Shown here: positions 33,653-41,111 of the stretch, piece after piece | Numbering within the stretch: the first letter of the stretch is position 1 | Layout of the letters: each line of letters starts with the position of its first letter | Origin: a virus | IMG/VR virus record: IMGVR_UViG_3300012926_000005 | Location: 1 to 59,548 of that record | Reading direction: 5' to 3' (one strand) | DNA length: 59,548 nt | Position numbers and translations under genes: made by a program | The notes under the pieces: generated by a model | The model's database searches: none | The model's input: the letters and a program-made list of their open reading frames with translations, nothing else | What the model was told of the DNA's origin: nothing

Positions 33653-34594
33653 ATGTCAGTGAAGGTGAAAAGCAAGTCAAAAGGCAATTTAAGCAAGAGC
33701 GACAGTATTAAAGCCGCGAGAACCGGGGCAGAACCGGGGCAGACGATTGACAAGAAGGCCCAAGCCAAGCTGGACAAAGCGGCCAAGGCAGCGGAAAAAC
33801 AAGCAGCCAAAGACGCAAAGGAAGCAGAGAAGGCGGCAAAGCAGGCGGAAAAAGACGCGCAGAAAGCGGAAATAATCAAGGCCAAAGACCCGTTGATGAT
33901 GAATGGCAAAGTCATGACGGAAGAAGTCAAGCGCGAGTTTGCTATCGCGGAAGACAAGCGATTCCGGAGTCTGGAGTCAAGCTACAGACATACGCAAGTA
34001 GAGATGATGGTCATTCTCCGCGAATTCCAAGCCGCCGACCTGTGGCAGTACGTTGACAACGCTAAAGGCAAGAAGTTCACCAGCTTTGACAAGTGGCTGC
34101 GTGAGGCCGCGCCTGTGTCACGGGCCAGCGCCTATGCCAGCTTGAAGGCTGGGGAAAAGCTGTTGCCGTACATCCCCAAGGAAGAACTGGAAGGCATGAG
34201 CGTCCGGAATATCAACATTCTAAGCAAAGTCCCACGTGTGAAGTTCGAGAAAGTCGATTCGCCTATCAGAAAGGCGGCACAGGGCAGCGAGAAAGACTTG
34301 CGCGATGCGGTGAGCAAACATGCGCCGGAAGCTCATGTTGAGCACAATCAGAAGTTCACGGTTGAAGGCACGGCAGCGCCGATCATCCGAGATGCACTGG
34401 AAGCGGTAAAGCTCCTGTGCGAAGTCTTTGAAGATGGCGAAGCTCTGGAGATTCTAGCAAGTGATTGGCTGCAAAGTACGTCTCAGGACGAGCGGTTTGC
34501 CGGGATGACCAACATGGGAGCGTTTGAGGCCCTAAAGAAGCAGCTTGAATCCGAAGTGGACGAACAGGGCGGTTTGGTAGGAGAGGTAGCTTAG
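33653..34594 (+). CDS. HTH DNA-binding protein with Lys/Ala coiled coil
   Basis: 313 aa, SD ACGGAGTG. Residues 1-85 are Lys/Ala/Glu-rich coiled coil; about 110-185 contain SFDKWLREAAPVSRASAYASLKAGEKLLPYIPKEELEGMSVRNINILSKVP, which reads as an HTH (VSRASAYASL recognition helix) followed by a ParB-like helical linker. The C-terminal half is helical. It is the best local candidate for binding the dispersed 14-mer, because its own promoter carries it. Confidence 0.5.
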   Translation: MSVKVKSKSKGNLSKSDSIKAARTGAEPGQTIDKKAQAKLDKAAKAAEKQAAKDAKEAEKAAKQAEKDAQKAEIIKAKDPLMMNGKVMTEEVKREFAIAEDKRFRSLESSYRHTQVEMMVILREFQAADLWQYVDNAKGKKFTSFDKWLREAAPVSRASAYASLKAGEKLLPYIPKEELEGMSVRNINILSKVPRVKFEKVDSPIRKAAQGSEKDLRDAVSKHAPEAHVEHNQKFTVEGTAAPIIRDALEAVKLLCEVFEDGEALEILASDWLQSTSQDERFAGMTNMGAFEALKKQLESEVDEQGGLVGEVA

Positions 34595-34630
34595 GCCATG
34601 GGCTACCGTGTGGGTTTCTGAGGAAAAACA

Positions 34631-34978
34631 ATGCCAAAGAAGCCCACAAGATCACACGATGGGTACGGCTGGTATCTGACGAAAAAAGGCTACCCCCGGT
34701 TCTTTAAAAATGGCCGTATGAAACACGCATACGTTCACAGGTACGAAGCGGCTAAGATGCTAGGCAGGCCGCTAACGAAAGACGAACAAGTCAATCACGG
34801 ACGGGGCGGGAAGCAAGATTTCAGTTGGGGCAATCTGACGATCCTGGGAATCAGAGAGCATTCGTGGTATTCGGCCAAGCAAGCCTTCTGGATGAAAGTT
34901 TTAGACGTTAAGGCTGAGAAAGAGTTTTACGCAACGATTACGCAGTTAGAGGCAGAAGGGGTAAGGACAGGACTGTGA
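34631..34978 (+). CDS. HNH-type endonuclease (short)
   Basis: 115 aa. YVHRYEAAKMLGRPLTKDEQVNHGRGGKQDFSWGNLTILGIREHSW matches the HNH homing-nuclease pattern AHRxxxE...LxxxExVxHxxxxxxNNxxxNLxxLxxxEH. The middle HHIDGN is replaced by NHGRGG and no zinc Cys are present, so activity is uncertain. Confidence 0.65.
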   Translation: MPKKPTRSHDGYGWYLTKKGYPRFFKNGRMKHAYVHRYEAAKMLGRPLTKDEQVNHGRGGKQDFSWGNLTILGIREHSWYSAKQAFWMKVLDVKAEKEFYATITQLEAEGVRTGL

Positions 34979-35139
34979 TTGAAAAGTTTGCTATTTGGTG
35001 GGAGCGCATTCAGGAGATAGCGCCGTGGGCATGGCGCACCGATCCGTACCTAGAAGGCATGACGGAAGAACAGTTCAATTGGCTTCGCTCACTCGATGAA
35101 CCGCCAACGGAAATACAACAATGGACTTCAGCGACATAA
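34975..35139 (+). CDS. Small hypothetical protein
   Basis: 54 aa, GTG start overlapping the previous TGA. Trp-rich (IWWERIQEIAPWAWRTDPYL), acidic C-terminus. It overlaps the next gene by 19 nt. Confidence 0.5.
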   Translation: MIEKFAIWWERIQEIAPWAWRTDPYLEGMTEEQFNWLRSLDEPPTEIQQWTSAT

Positions 35140-35528
35140 TCGAAGCGGCTCACGATCATGTACAACAACGCCGCAAGAGGTTGGGATTAGTGCCGTGGGA
35201 CTTCAGCAAGCCCCGCATGACCCTAGTGGAGAGAATGGCCTACAATGCCAAGGACGAAGAAGACCGCCGAGTGCAAAGAGAAAATGGCGTGTATGCTGTG
35301 CGGGACGTTCTGCGGGAGCTGGGAAGAGTGCGTAAGTACGCAAAGAGGAAGAAAAAGGATCAAGCCGGGTGCGGTGATGTACGACACGGCGAAAATGTCC
35401 AGCCCGGAGCACTGCCAAAAAGTCGCAAATACAATAAGCACTATCAGGCAGCAGTATCCGCACTTAACTCATCGAGAAGCAATACTCTTGAAAGTTCTGA
35501 GAGAAGTGTACTGGCGGTCAGACACTAG
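35121..35528 (+). CDS. Hypothetical protein, overlapping frame
   Basis: 135 aa. The first 80 residues are regular helical phage-like sequence (DFSDIIEAAHDHVQQRRKRLG; VYAVRDVLRELGRVRKYAKRKKK). The end loses character where the other frame (35245-35595) becomes convincing. Either two overlapping genes or a +1/-1 frameshift fusion. Confidence 0.45.
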   Translation: MDFSDIIEAAHDHVQQRRKRLGLVPWDFSKPRMTLVERMAYNAKDEEDRRVQRENGVYAVRDVLRELGRVRKYAKRKKKDQAGCGDVRHGENVQPGALPKSRKYNKHYQAAVSALNSSRSNTLESSERSVLAVRH

Positions 35529-35595
35529 CGGTGGCGGGCCAGGGCCGCAGTATTTAGCTAAGTTGAATATCAAGTACGGAGGAAGTCATCATTAA
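35245..35595 (+). CDS. Hypothetical protein overlapping the previous gene
   Basis: 116 aa. CMLCGTFCGSWEEC cluster near the N-terminus suggests a zinc site, and the end (HREAILLKVLREVYWRSDTSGGG) is natural protein sequence. It shares about 280 nt with the 35121 gene in another frame. Confidence 0.45.
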   Translation: MPRTKKTAECKEKMACMLCGTFCGSWEECVSTQRGRKRIKPGAVMYDTAKMSSPEHCQKVANTISTIRQQYPHLTHREAILLKVLREVYWRSDTSGGGPGPQYLAKLNIKYGGSHH

Positions 35596-35779
35596 GCAAT
35601 CTGAGTGCGGTATAAACGAAGCTCTACAGATTGCCGTCAACGCCCTGAGGGGCTCTATACCGTCGGCTACGCGAGAGCAAAAAGAAAAAGCTGCTGAACG
35701 TCTACTGAGAGAACTTAACATGAGGCGGAAGATTTACAGAGACGCCAAAAGGAAGCAGAGGGAAAATGGCAAAGCGTGA
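35591..35779 (+). CDS. Small helical protein with likely ATT start
   Basis: 62 aa if translation begins at ATT 35591, with GGAGG at 35579-35583 (8 nt away). There is no ATG/GTG/TTG in frame before 35719. Residues 10-60 form Lys/Arg/Ala/Glu helices (ATREQKEKAAERLLRELNMRRK). Overlaps both neighbours. The rare start may limit yield. Confidence 0.4.
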   Translation: MKQSECGINEALQIAVNALRGSIPSATREQKEKAAERLLRELNMRRKIYRDAKRKQRENGKA

Positions 35780-35969
35780 AATAGCAAGCGTGGTTGTGAC
35801 ATTCGACCCTAACACGGGCAACATTGGCGTGGCTCCGGATGCGTGTACTCAAGCGGAAGTTCTGGCAATCTTAGAGGCTGCAAAGCAGATTGTAGTGCAG
35901 CAAGTATTCTCGCAGGCCAGAAGCGCGGGAACTATTTTAGACTCGAAAGGGATGATACCGGGGAACTGA
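35766..35969 (+). CDS. Small hypothetical protein
   Basis: 67 aa, SD AGAGGG. Compact alpha/beta: IASVVVTFDPNTGNIGVAPDA then a helix AEVLAILEAAKQIVVQQVF. Common style of single-domain phage early proteins. Confidence 0.5.
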   Translation: MAKREIASVVVTFDPNTGNIGVAPDACTQAEVLAILEAAKQIVVQQVFSQARSAGTILDSKGMIPGN

Positions 35970-35970
35970 C

Positions 35971-36414
35971 ATGGAAACCAACACAGCCCGGTCAAAGCAC
36001 TACCTAGAAAAGCAGGGGTGGAAGTGTTGGACAGTTGAGCAGATGGTCAGGATACCGCCGAGACTAGGTATGCCTGCCAAGATGTTCAAGCGGGATGCGT
36101 TTAACTTTGGAGATTTGCTTTGCTTTAAGCCTATCTGCTTAGGCGTCTACGCCACAGAGAAAGGCATAGCATTAGTACAGACCACATCTCGGTCAAACCA
36201 GTCCGAGCGAATTAAGAAAATCCATGAGATACCAGAGGCCGAGGGATGGCTACGATCTGGGGGCCGCATTTTCGTACACGGATGGGCGAAGCGTGGGCCG
36301 CGTGGAGGCCGTAAGGTCTGGGAAGTACAGGTAACAGAACTAGGTACAGAGGACGAAAAGAAGATCACGGCGGAAGAGGCTCCGCTGTTCATAGGTGCAG
36401 ACGATGACTTCTAG
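35971..36414 (+). CDS. Restriction-endonuclease-fold phage protein
   Basis: 147 aa. KHYLEKQGWKCWTVEQMVRI, FNFGDLLCFKPICLGVYATEKGIALVQTTSRSNQSERIKKI, GGRIFVHGWAKR follows a phage family with a Holliday-junction-resolvase/VRR-like PD-(D/E)XK fold: G-D for the acid and Q-T-T-S where E-x-K is usual. Catalysis is therefore uncertain. Could act in recombination or junction resolution. Confidence 0.5.
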   Translation: METNTARSKHYLEKQGWKCWTVEQMVRIPPRLGMPAKMFKRDAFNFGDLLCFKPICLGVYATEKGIALVQTTSRSNQSERIKKIHEIPEAEGWLRSGGRIFVHGWAKRGPRGGRKVWEVQVTELGTEDEKKITAEEAPLFIGADDDF

Positions 36415-36583
36415 GCCGCGCATTACCCGCGAAGGGAACCGTTGGAGAGTTGTAGGATGGGCAAATAATTTCACCGTGAGAAGTTTTGCCCATGCCTGTT
36501 TCTGTGCCAAGTATTGTCTGAAAGAGCCTAAGAAAATAGGGGCCGCATGGTCACCGAAAGAGCAGCCGGGAAGTGTTGAGTGA
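36404..36583 (+). CDS. Small basic protein
   Basis: 59 aa from ATG 36404 (GTG 36395 also in frame). Arg/Lys-rich with a Cys pair (HACFCAKYC). Starts within the previous gene. Confidence 0.45.
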   Translation: MTSRPRITREGNRWRVVGWANNFTVRSFAHACFCAKYCLKEPKKIGAAWSPKEQPGSVE

Positions 36584-36679
36584 AGTTCGTTTTGGCAAGT
36601 TTACTACGCCAATATCCGCGAGTTGCGTCCGGAGCCTGAGCGGACTTCACTGAGCTGTTCTGCGGAATAGGGAGGAGAT

Positions 36680-36877
36680 ATGAGCTATAAAGACGAGCGT
36701 TGGTTTCGAGATGGAGAGTGTGATGAATTGTGCTCTGGTGATTCGCCAGAACGGGCCAAAGCCCGCCAATTCATACGCGACATTCTGTGGGAGAAACCGG
36801 GGAATAAGCCGAGACTAGATCGAGAAAACCTTATGGTCGATGATTTACTTTCCCAATTTACAACAAGGAGAAATTAA
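36680..36877 (+). CDS. Small charged protein
   Basis: 65 aa, SD GGGAGGAG. Glu/Asp/Arg-rich (DGECDELCSGDSPERAKARQF). The 96-bp gap before it holds a long-range inverted pair GTGAAGT...ACTTCAC but no clear promoter. Confidence 0.5.
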   Translation: MSYKDERWFRDGECDELCSGDSPERAKARQFIRDILWEKPGNKPRLDRENLMVDDLLSQFTTRRN

Positions 36878-36896
36878 ATACAGCCGGGGGGGCGAT

Positions 36897-37109
36897 GTGA
36901 GCAACACAGAAAAATTACGGAGAATACTTAAACGCGGGCGCGAATATAGCGAGATGGCGCGTATTTCCAGAAACCAAGATTTACAAGGAATGGCTGATTA
37001 TCAAAGCGGCGTTAAGTTCGGTCTATTTCTAGCAGCACAAAATATTGCGAACGGGCGCGGCTGTGACCCAGCCCACGCAGAGGAGGCGGTAAATGTTTGC
37101 GAGGGATGA
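36897..37109 (+). CDS. Small hypothetical protein
   Basis: 70 aa from GTG 36897. Helical LRRILKRGREYSEMARIS then a Gly/Ala-rich hydrophobic part (GVKFGLFLAAQNIANG). ATGA overlap with the next gene. Confidence 0.45.
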   Translation: MSNTEKLRRILKRGREYSEMARISRNQDLQGMADYQSGVKFGLFLAAQNIANGRGCDPAHAEEAVNVCEG

Positions 37110-37351
37110 TGACTTCTAATTTAGATAGATGGATTTATTTGCTAGACCCAAGTAAAAATAAGCCAACATTGGTTTACTCTGATCAGTTATTTAGTGTGCT
37201 GGATGCGATAAAAAACTACATCGATTGCAAATCTAATTCATGCATTTCTAAGCCGCACATTACTATGGGCAGAGGACCACAGTGTCCTGGTTGCGGAGGA
37301 GACAGTAAAAAATGTGGTCACAGTAGGTCGCATCGCGGCGGAAGTCGATGA
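37106..37351 (+). CDS. Small protein with Cys-rich tail
   Basis: 81 aa from ATG 37106. Two Cys in CKSNSC and a CPGCGGDSKKCGHSRSH tail, suggesting a zinc knuckle. Overlaps the next gene by four bases. Confidence 0.5.
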   Translation: MMTSNLDRWIYLLDPSKNKPTLVYSDQLFSVLDAIKNYIDCKSNSCISKPHITMGRGPQCPGCGGDSKKCGHSRSHRGGSR

Positions 37352-38031
37352 CCACCAAAATCCTAACGCAGTGCATCCGAGTAGGGGCGATATTCGCGCT
37401 AGTGTGTGTGGGGCTGATGGCGCTTAGTCTCAAGAAGTCAGCCGATGCGCTCACACAGGCAGAAATCGTAGCCAGCGCAGAGCTACGAGAGGCCCATAGT
37501 CTAACGTTGGATGTTCACTATAAGCTAGTCGAGCCAGGGGGATTGCTAGACATCTCCAAGGCTACGATGCTGCACATAGACCGTGCATCAGGGGAGGCTG
37601 CGATAGCCAGCAGGCAGCAGAGGGTCTACTGGGATCAGCTAGGGGCAAGGTCGGTAACGACACTAGCGGCAGCGCAGCACTCGATTGAGACGCTAGACCG
37701 GACGATTGCCAGTATAGGCCAGGACGTACACGGGACAACGCAGGCGGTTGACGGGGTATTAGTCAAGACCGGGGAGTCGGTTGACTCAGTGAATGCCGAT
37801 GTCAGAGCATTAAACGTGATCATCGCTGACCCTGATATAACCGCGTCGATCAAGTCGCTAGCGGAATCAAGTAAACACGTCGAGTTAACTACAGAAAGCG
37901 TGTCACATATCGCGGCGACCATTGACGGACAGGTCAAAAAATTAGCGAACCCTACGAAGGGCGAAAAGGCATTGGGCTGGCTTATGACGGTTTTAAGAGG
38001 GGCTAGCTACACATCTTGGTTATTCAAATAA
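37348..38031 (+). CDS. Membrane-anchored coiled-coil protein
   Basis: 227 aa. N-terminal transmembrane helix (about residues 12-30) followed by long Ser/Thr/Ala/Val helices with heptads (QHSIETLDRTIASIGQDVHGTTQAVDGVLVKTGESVDSVNADV), like the signalling coil of chemoreceptors but without a conserved tip. A periplasmic or membrane scaffold is plausible. The 14-mer variant (37499) encodes SLTLD. Confidence 0.55.
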   Translation: MTTKILTQCIRVGAIFALVCVGLMALSLKKSADALTQAEIVASAELREAHSLTLDVHYKLVEPGGLLDISKATMLHIDRASGEAAIASRQQRVYWDQLGARSVTTLAAAQHSIETLDRTIASIGQDVHGTTQAVDGVLVKTGESVDSVNADVRALNVIIADPDITASIKSLAESSKHVELTTESVSHIAATIDGQVKKLANPTKGEKALGWLMTVLRGASYTSWLFK

Positions 38032-38050
38032 AAAGGGAGATACAAAAGGC

Positions 38051-38443
38051 ATGGGCAATTTCTTTAAGGCAATCGGGCATTTTTTTTCATCGCACTTCGG
38101 CCAAGCGCCGTCAGTGCTGCAAAAGGCAGGCTCAATTCTGAGCTACATCGCGCCACTATTGAAGCTGATCTTCGCGCAGGTAGACCCCGGAGACTCGGTT
38201 TTAGTGGCTAACACCATTGCAGAAGTCCAAACCAGCATGGCGACAGCAGCGGCTTTGATTGCAGAGTCACACAGCACAACGGACATAACCGCAAAGGCCA
38301 GAGTTGCAACGGCGCTGAGTGCTGTGGCTAACCACCTTAACGAACTATTGACGGCGGGCCACGTGAAGAACGATTCAATCAAGGCCAGCGTGACGGCGGG
38401 CGTTGAAGAGTTGCAGGCAGTGGTTAAGCAGTTGACTGCCTAG
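38051..38443 (+). CDS. Amphipathic holin-like or pore-forming candidate
   Basis: 130 aa. N-terminal FFKAIGHFFSSHFG and a hydrophobic stretch (ILSYIAPLLKLIFAQV, about 28-43), then Ala/Thr/Val amphipathic helices, no strong charge. It is last in the + operon before a terminator and next to the coiled-coil gene. A membrane-active role is possible. Confidence 0.45.
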   Translation: MGNFFKAIGHFFSSHFGQAPSVLQKAGSILSYIAPLLKLIFAQVDPGDSVLVANTIAEVQTSMATAAALIAESHSTTDITAKARVATALSAVANHLNELLTAGHVKNDSIKASVTAGVEELQAVVKQLTA

Positions 38444-38474
38444 AAAGGAGAACCGGAAAAATCGCCAGAGCATG

Positions 38475-38508
38475 AGAGGCAGAGTTTTTAAGCTCTGCCT
38501 CTTGTTTT
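38475..38508 (+). terminator. Rho-independent terminator
   Basis: AGAGGCAGAG (38475-38484), 8-nt loop, CTCTGCCTCT (38493-38502), then TGTTTTGT. It ends + transcription where the minus operon converges; the 14-mer follows at once. Confidence 0.85.
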
Positions 38509-38522
38509 GTCTAACGTTGGAC
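38509..38522 (+). repeat. 14-mer copy at convergent junction
   Basis: Immediately follows the + strand terminator and touches the last minus gene. Confidence 0.85.
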
Positions 38523-38680
38523 TAGCTAATGCAGCGTACCCCATTACAACGGCCAGGGCGTACAGCTTGACAGGGTTGGGAAAGGTCAGTGCCGGTTATC
38601 TTGCAGTCGGTTCCGGGTTGCGGTGGAGGGGTCAATTTGCCGTGTAACAGCAGAGAGAAAAACAGCACAAAGTAAATCAT
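38522..38680 (-). CDS. Small exported Cys/Pro-rich protein
   Basis: 52 aa on the minus strand. Hydrophobic leader (MIYFVLFFSLLLHG), then TPPPQPG and four Cys in the last 27 residues, with GAGG in front of the ATG. A disulfide-stabilised periplasmic peptide or outer spanin-like protein fits. The stop begins inside the 14-mer region (38509-38522). Confidence 0.5.
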   Translation of the reverse strand: MIYFVLFFSLLLHGKLTPPPQPGTDCKITGTDLSQPCQAVRPGRCNGVRCIS

Positions 38681-38713
38681 GGATTCATCCTCAGAGAAAA
38701 ATTGGTTAAAGGG

Positions 38714-38809
38714 TTAGCAATGTCTGGCCGAAACTATCAGGGCCAGGGCGATAACAAGTAAGATCATTTTGACGCTAAAATCTGCCTTAAACAAGCTCAA
38801 TCCTTTCAT
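38714..38809 (-). CDS. Membrane microprotein
   Basis: 31 aa. Polar/basic first 14 residues, then one transmembrane helix (MILLVIALALIVSA). It lies just upstream of the 52-aa exported protein, the order of an inner/outer spanin pair in miniature; unproven. Confidence 0.45.
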   Translation of the reverse strand: MKGLSLFKADFSVKMILLVIALALIVSARHC

Positions 38810-38889
38810 TTAAAGTACTGCTAGCAGCGCTAGGTTGACTTATAGGGCGTCCGGGGTAGATTTTAATAGCCGTGTACCCCCGGAACGAT

Positions 38890-39096
38890 CTACGAGCAGG
38901 CCTGAGCTATCTCAGCGCTAGTTAGTGAGAACAGGTCATGGTCACCCATATCTGTTATGGCCATCTCGAAAGTATGTTCTAAGATGAACATAGCCATCAA
39001 GAGTTGATCGTCTCTGAGAGACGGGTATTGTTTACGGAAACGGCTGAGTACAGCAAAGTGGATATCGGCAATAGCTTTCAGTTCTGATACGGGCAT
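38890..39096 (-). CDS. Small helical protein
   Basis: 68 aa from ATG 39096 (GTGGAGGACACT SD). Helical, acidic (VSELKAIADIHFAVLSRFRKQYPS; ILEHTFEMAITDMGD). Downstream hairpin CCGGGGTA...TACCCCCGG (38850-38882) without T-run. Confidence 0.5.
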   Translation of the reverse strand: MPVSELKAIADIHFAVLSRFRKQYPSLRDDQLLMAMFILEHTFEMAITDMGDHDLFSLTSAEIAQACS

Positions 39097-39140
39097 AGTG
39101 TCCTCCACAATGCGCCCTGTCACGGCGCACTAGCAAAGCG

Positions 39141-40070
39141 CTAGGCCGCGTCTTCAAACTGAAACTTGCGAGTCGGTTTGTCAACCAAAAGGCCGTCAAT
39201 GGCTGAATTCAACTTCTCAAACTCAGTTCTTACGGAGTCCCTGAGCGGTTCCTGTACCTTTAGGGCGTCTTTGGTGACTCCGTTCATGGCAGATTTGGCA
39301 CGTTCGACCAACAGGGCTAGCTGTAAGTCTGAGCCGATGTTTTTGGAGTCGAATAGCTGGCAGAATTCCTTGACCTTTTCGACTGAAGACGTGTGCAGAA
39401 TCTTTTGCTTGCCGTCCGGCCCTGGTGTCAGCTTGTCAAGGAAGTGACCGAAGAACTGTTTAGCTTCTTCCCGTAAGCTGTAAACGACTTCCGTAGACAG
39501 AGACATGGCAGTCGCAGCGGCCTTTGCCTTTGCTTCTTCGTAGAATTCAGCAGAGACATTTTTCAGGGAGTCCGGGGTGACGAATTCTTTAAACTCCCAA
39601 TAGATGGAGAATTCGGCTTTGAGGGCTTCCTTTGAGACTTGGATGCCGTTAGGCCCTAAGCGAACGCCGGGGTAGTCTTTGGGGTCAAACTCTGCCTTCA
39701 AGTTGCGTTGGTCATTCAGGACGACAGCGGCGTAGGAATCGGCCAAGCGATCTACCAGGGCGTCACGGTCAGCCTGCCAGAGTTTCATGTACTCTTCTAT
39801 GTCCGGTACGGCCTTGTGGCCTACCAGATAGACGCCGGACTTGACAAGGCCGTTGGCTACAGAGTGAGCATACAGCCAGTGCCGTGCATGGCCGTCTCTG
39901 GACTTGATAGCGGCAAGCTGCGGAGACTTGAGAAGGGACTTTGATACGCCGATACGATCAGGATCAGCGTCAATTTCAATGTGGGAAGTGGGAACCTGCC
40001 GGGAAGTGCCGACAGATTTCAGGGACAGCATAAGGCAAACTGCATTTTTAGTTACGTCTACTTGTGGCAT
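39141..40070 (-). CDS. DUF3150-like protein
   Basis: 309 aa. Opening VCLMLSLKSVGTSRQV, then IDADPDRIGVSKSLLKSPQLAAIKSRDGHARHWLYAHSV, and later YPGVRLG ... YWEFKEFVTPDSLKN, are the blocks I associate with DUF3150, a protein found with AAA+ ATPases in phages and plasmids. The C-terminal 130 residues are helical. It sits in the same minus operon as the AAA+ gene, supporting a complex. Biochemical role unknown. Confidence 0.55.
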   Translation of the reverse strand: MPQVDVTKNAVCLMLSLKSVGTSRQVPTSHIEIDADPDRIGVSKSLLKSPQLAAIKSRDGHARHWLYAHSVANGLVKSGVYLVGHKAVPDIEEYMKLWQADRDALVDRLADSYAAVVLNDQRNLKAEFDPKDYPGVRLGPNGIQVSKEALKAEFSIYWEFKEFVTPDSLKNVSAEFYEEAKAKAAATAMSLSTEVVYSLREEAKQFFGHFLDKLTPGPDGKQKILHTSSVEKVKEFCQLFDSKNIGSDLQLALLVERAKSAMNGVTKDALKVQEPLRDSVRTEFEKLNSAIDGLLVDKPTRKFQFEDAA

Positions 40071-40327
40071 GAAAATAACCTCTCTTCAAGAAATTTGATT
40101 TCAGCTTCTAAAGCTTGAGCACGGCTAGGGAATGGCCCTAGAACCGTGTCGTAGTCGATCATGGTGGCAGTCCATTCCATGCCGAAGGTCTGACAGGAGT
40201 TAGAGGGCTCAACGTTGCTTACGCGTCTAACGTTGGACAATCCGGACTCGATCAGGGGAATTAGGGCATCCGAATAGATGCCCGTAATTTTACCGTTGCC
40301 GATCAGTAGTTTGATTTGGCTGCTCAT
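40058..40327 (-). CDS. Small hypothetical protein
   Basis: 89 aa from ATG 40327 (AGGGG SD). The 14-mer (40225-40238) encodes SNVRR in this strand. Beta-then-helix pattern with a C-terminal Glu-rich helix (AQALEAEIKFLEERLF). Overlaps neighbours by a few bases. Confidence 0.5.
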   Translation of the reverse strand: MSSQIKLLIGNGKITGIYSDALIPLIESGLSNVRRVSNVEPSNSCQTFGMEWTATMIDYDTVLGPFPSRAQALEAEIKFLEERLFSCHK

Positions 40328-40472
40328 AGAATTCCCCTGTAAGTTCGTCGGCAATGGTTTTGCCTAGCTTAGACTCAAGTTCGGCGGTTGAATTGGCACA
40401 TCCGGAACCTTTTACGCCGGATACCTCAACAGTGACTTTGCCTTTGTTTATCGTGATGGTATGGGTTTCCAT
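40290..40472 (-). CDS. DUF2997-family protein
   Basis: 60 aa. ETHTITINKGKVTVEVSGVKGSGCANSTAELESKLGKT ... FYEQP is close to the DUF2997 pattern (I-x-I-x-x-x-G-x-V-x-x-E-V-x-G-x-x-G-x-x-C-x-x-x-T-x-x-L-E). In cyanobacteria this family sits next to ycf35 (DUF1257), exactly as here. Confidence 0.75.
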   Translation of the reverse strand: METHTITINKGKVTVEVSGVKGSGCANSTAELESKLGKTIADELTGEFYEQPNQTTDRQR

Positions 40473-40473
40473 G

Positions 40474-40866
40474 TTAGCGTGTGGCCGTGAGAACGATCTG
40501 GCCATCCTCCTGTACTGCGGTGGTCACATAGTAACCTTGTGACTGGTAGTGAGAGATGGCGACCTGAGTAGCGTAGGCATCTTGCAGCTTTAGGCCGTCT
40601 CTCCCAATACAGTCCTGCATTGCTTTGCCTTGTGAGCCGTAAAAATCCCACAAGAGGGTATAGCCGTCTTGTGACTGGACTACGCCGACTTCATAGGCAG
40701 AGGGGTTGCCAGCTACGCGGATAGCGTGTGAGCACTTGCCAAGGTGCCGACCGTACCACTGGTAAGTATGTTGGTCACGCACTAACTCTAACCCGAGCGA
40801 CTTGCAGGCTAGCTCTAGCGCGTCAAGGTCTTTCACGATCAATTCAATTGTGGCTACGTGGGACAT
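40474..40866 (-). CDS. DUF1257 (Ycf35-like) protein
   Basis: 130 aa. Opening MSHVATIELIVKDLDALELACKSLGLEL, then a GRHLGKCSHAIRV block, YEVGVVQSQDGYTLLWDFYG, and a C-terminal YYVTTAVQEDGQIVLTATR correspond block by block to DUF1257/Ycf35. One base separates it from DUF2997. Function unknown even in chloroplasts; physical link to an AAA+ ATPase is likely. Confidence 0.75.
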   Translation of the reverse strand: MSHVATIELIVKDLDALELACKSLGLELVRDQHTYQWYGRHLGKCSHAIRVAGNPSAYEVGVVQSQDGYTLLWDFYGSQGKAMQDCIGRDGLKLQDAYATQVAISHYQSQGYYVTTAVQEDGQIVLTATR

Positions 40867-41111
40867 TACTTTTTTCTCCCGAAAAGACGAGCAATGCGAG
40901 AGGCCGCACGGCTGAAAATGTTGGCAGTCTGTTTTGAGGGCTTGGGAGCCACGGTCTTAGGTTGTGCCTTCATAGCCGCGCTAAGAAGCTCGCGAAGCGA
41001 CTTAGAGCGACTGAAGCGACCGCCAGGACGGTTTGACCGTGGGAAGTAGAGATTGACGGACGGAATACTGCAGGACTGCCGACTGTGGCGCAGTTTAGTT
41101 TTGCTTTGCAT
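40866..41111 (-). CDS. Small basic protein
   Basis: 81 aa with about 25% Arg/Lys and Ser-rich patches (SRSKSLRELLSAAMK; FSRAASRIARLFGRKK). The amphipathic basic end could bind DNA or membrane. Lies between DUF1257 and the AAA+ gene with almost no spacing. Confidence 0.5.
   Translation of the reverse strand: MQSKTKLRHSRQSCSIPSVNLYFPRSNRPGGRFSRSKSLRELLSAAMKAQPKTVAPKPSKQTANIFSRAASRIARLFGRKK

Noticed and set aside
38567-38595. TTGACA at 38567 as a promoter
   Set aside because: No -10 at 16-18 bp; it lies in a region read on the minus strand.
38850-38882. Hairpin CCGGGGTA/TACCCCCGG as terminator
   Set aside because: No T-run on either strand; kept only as a possible RNA structure.
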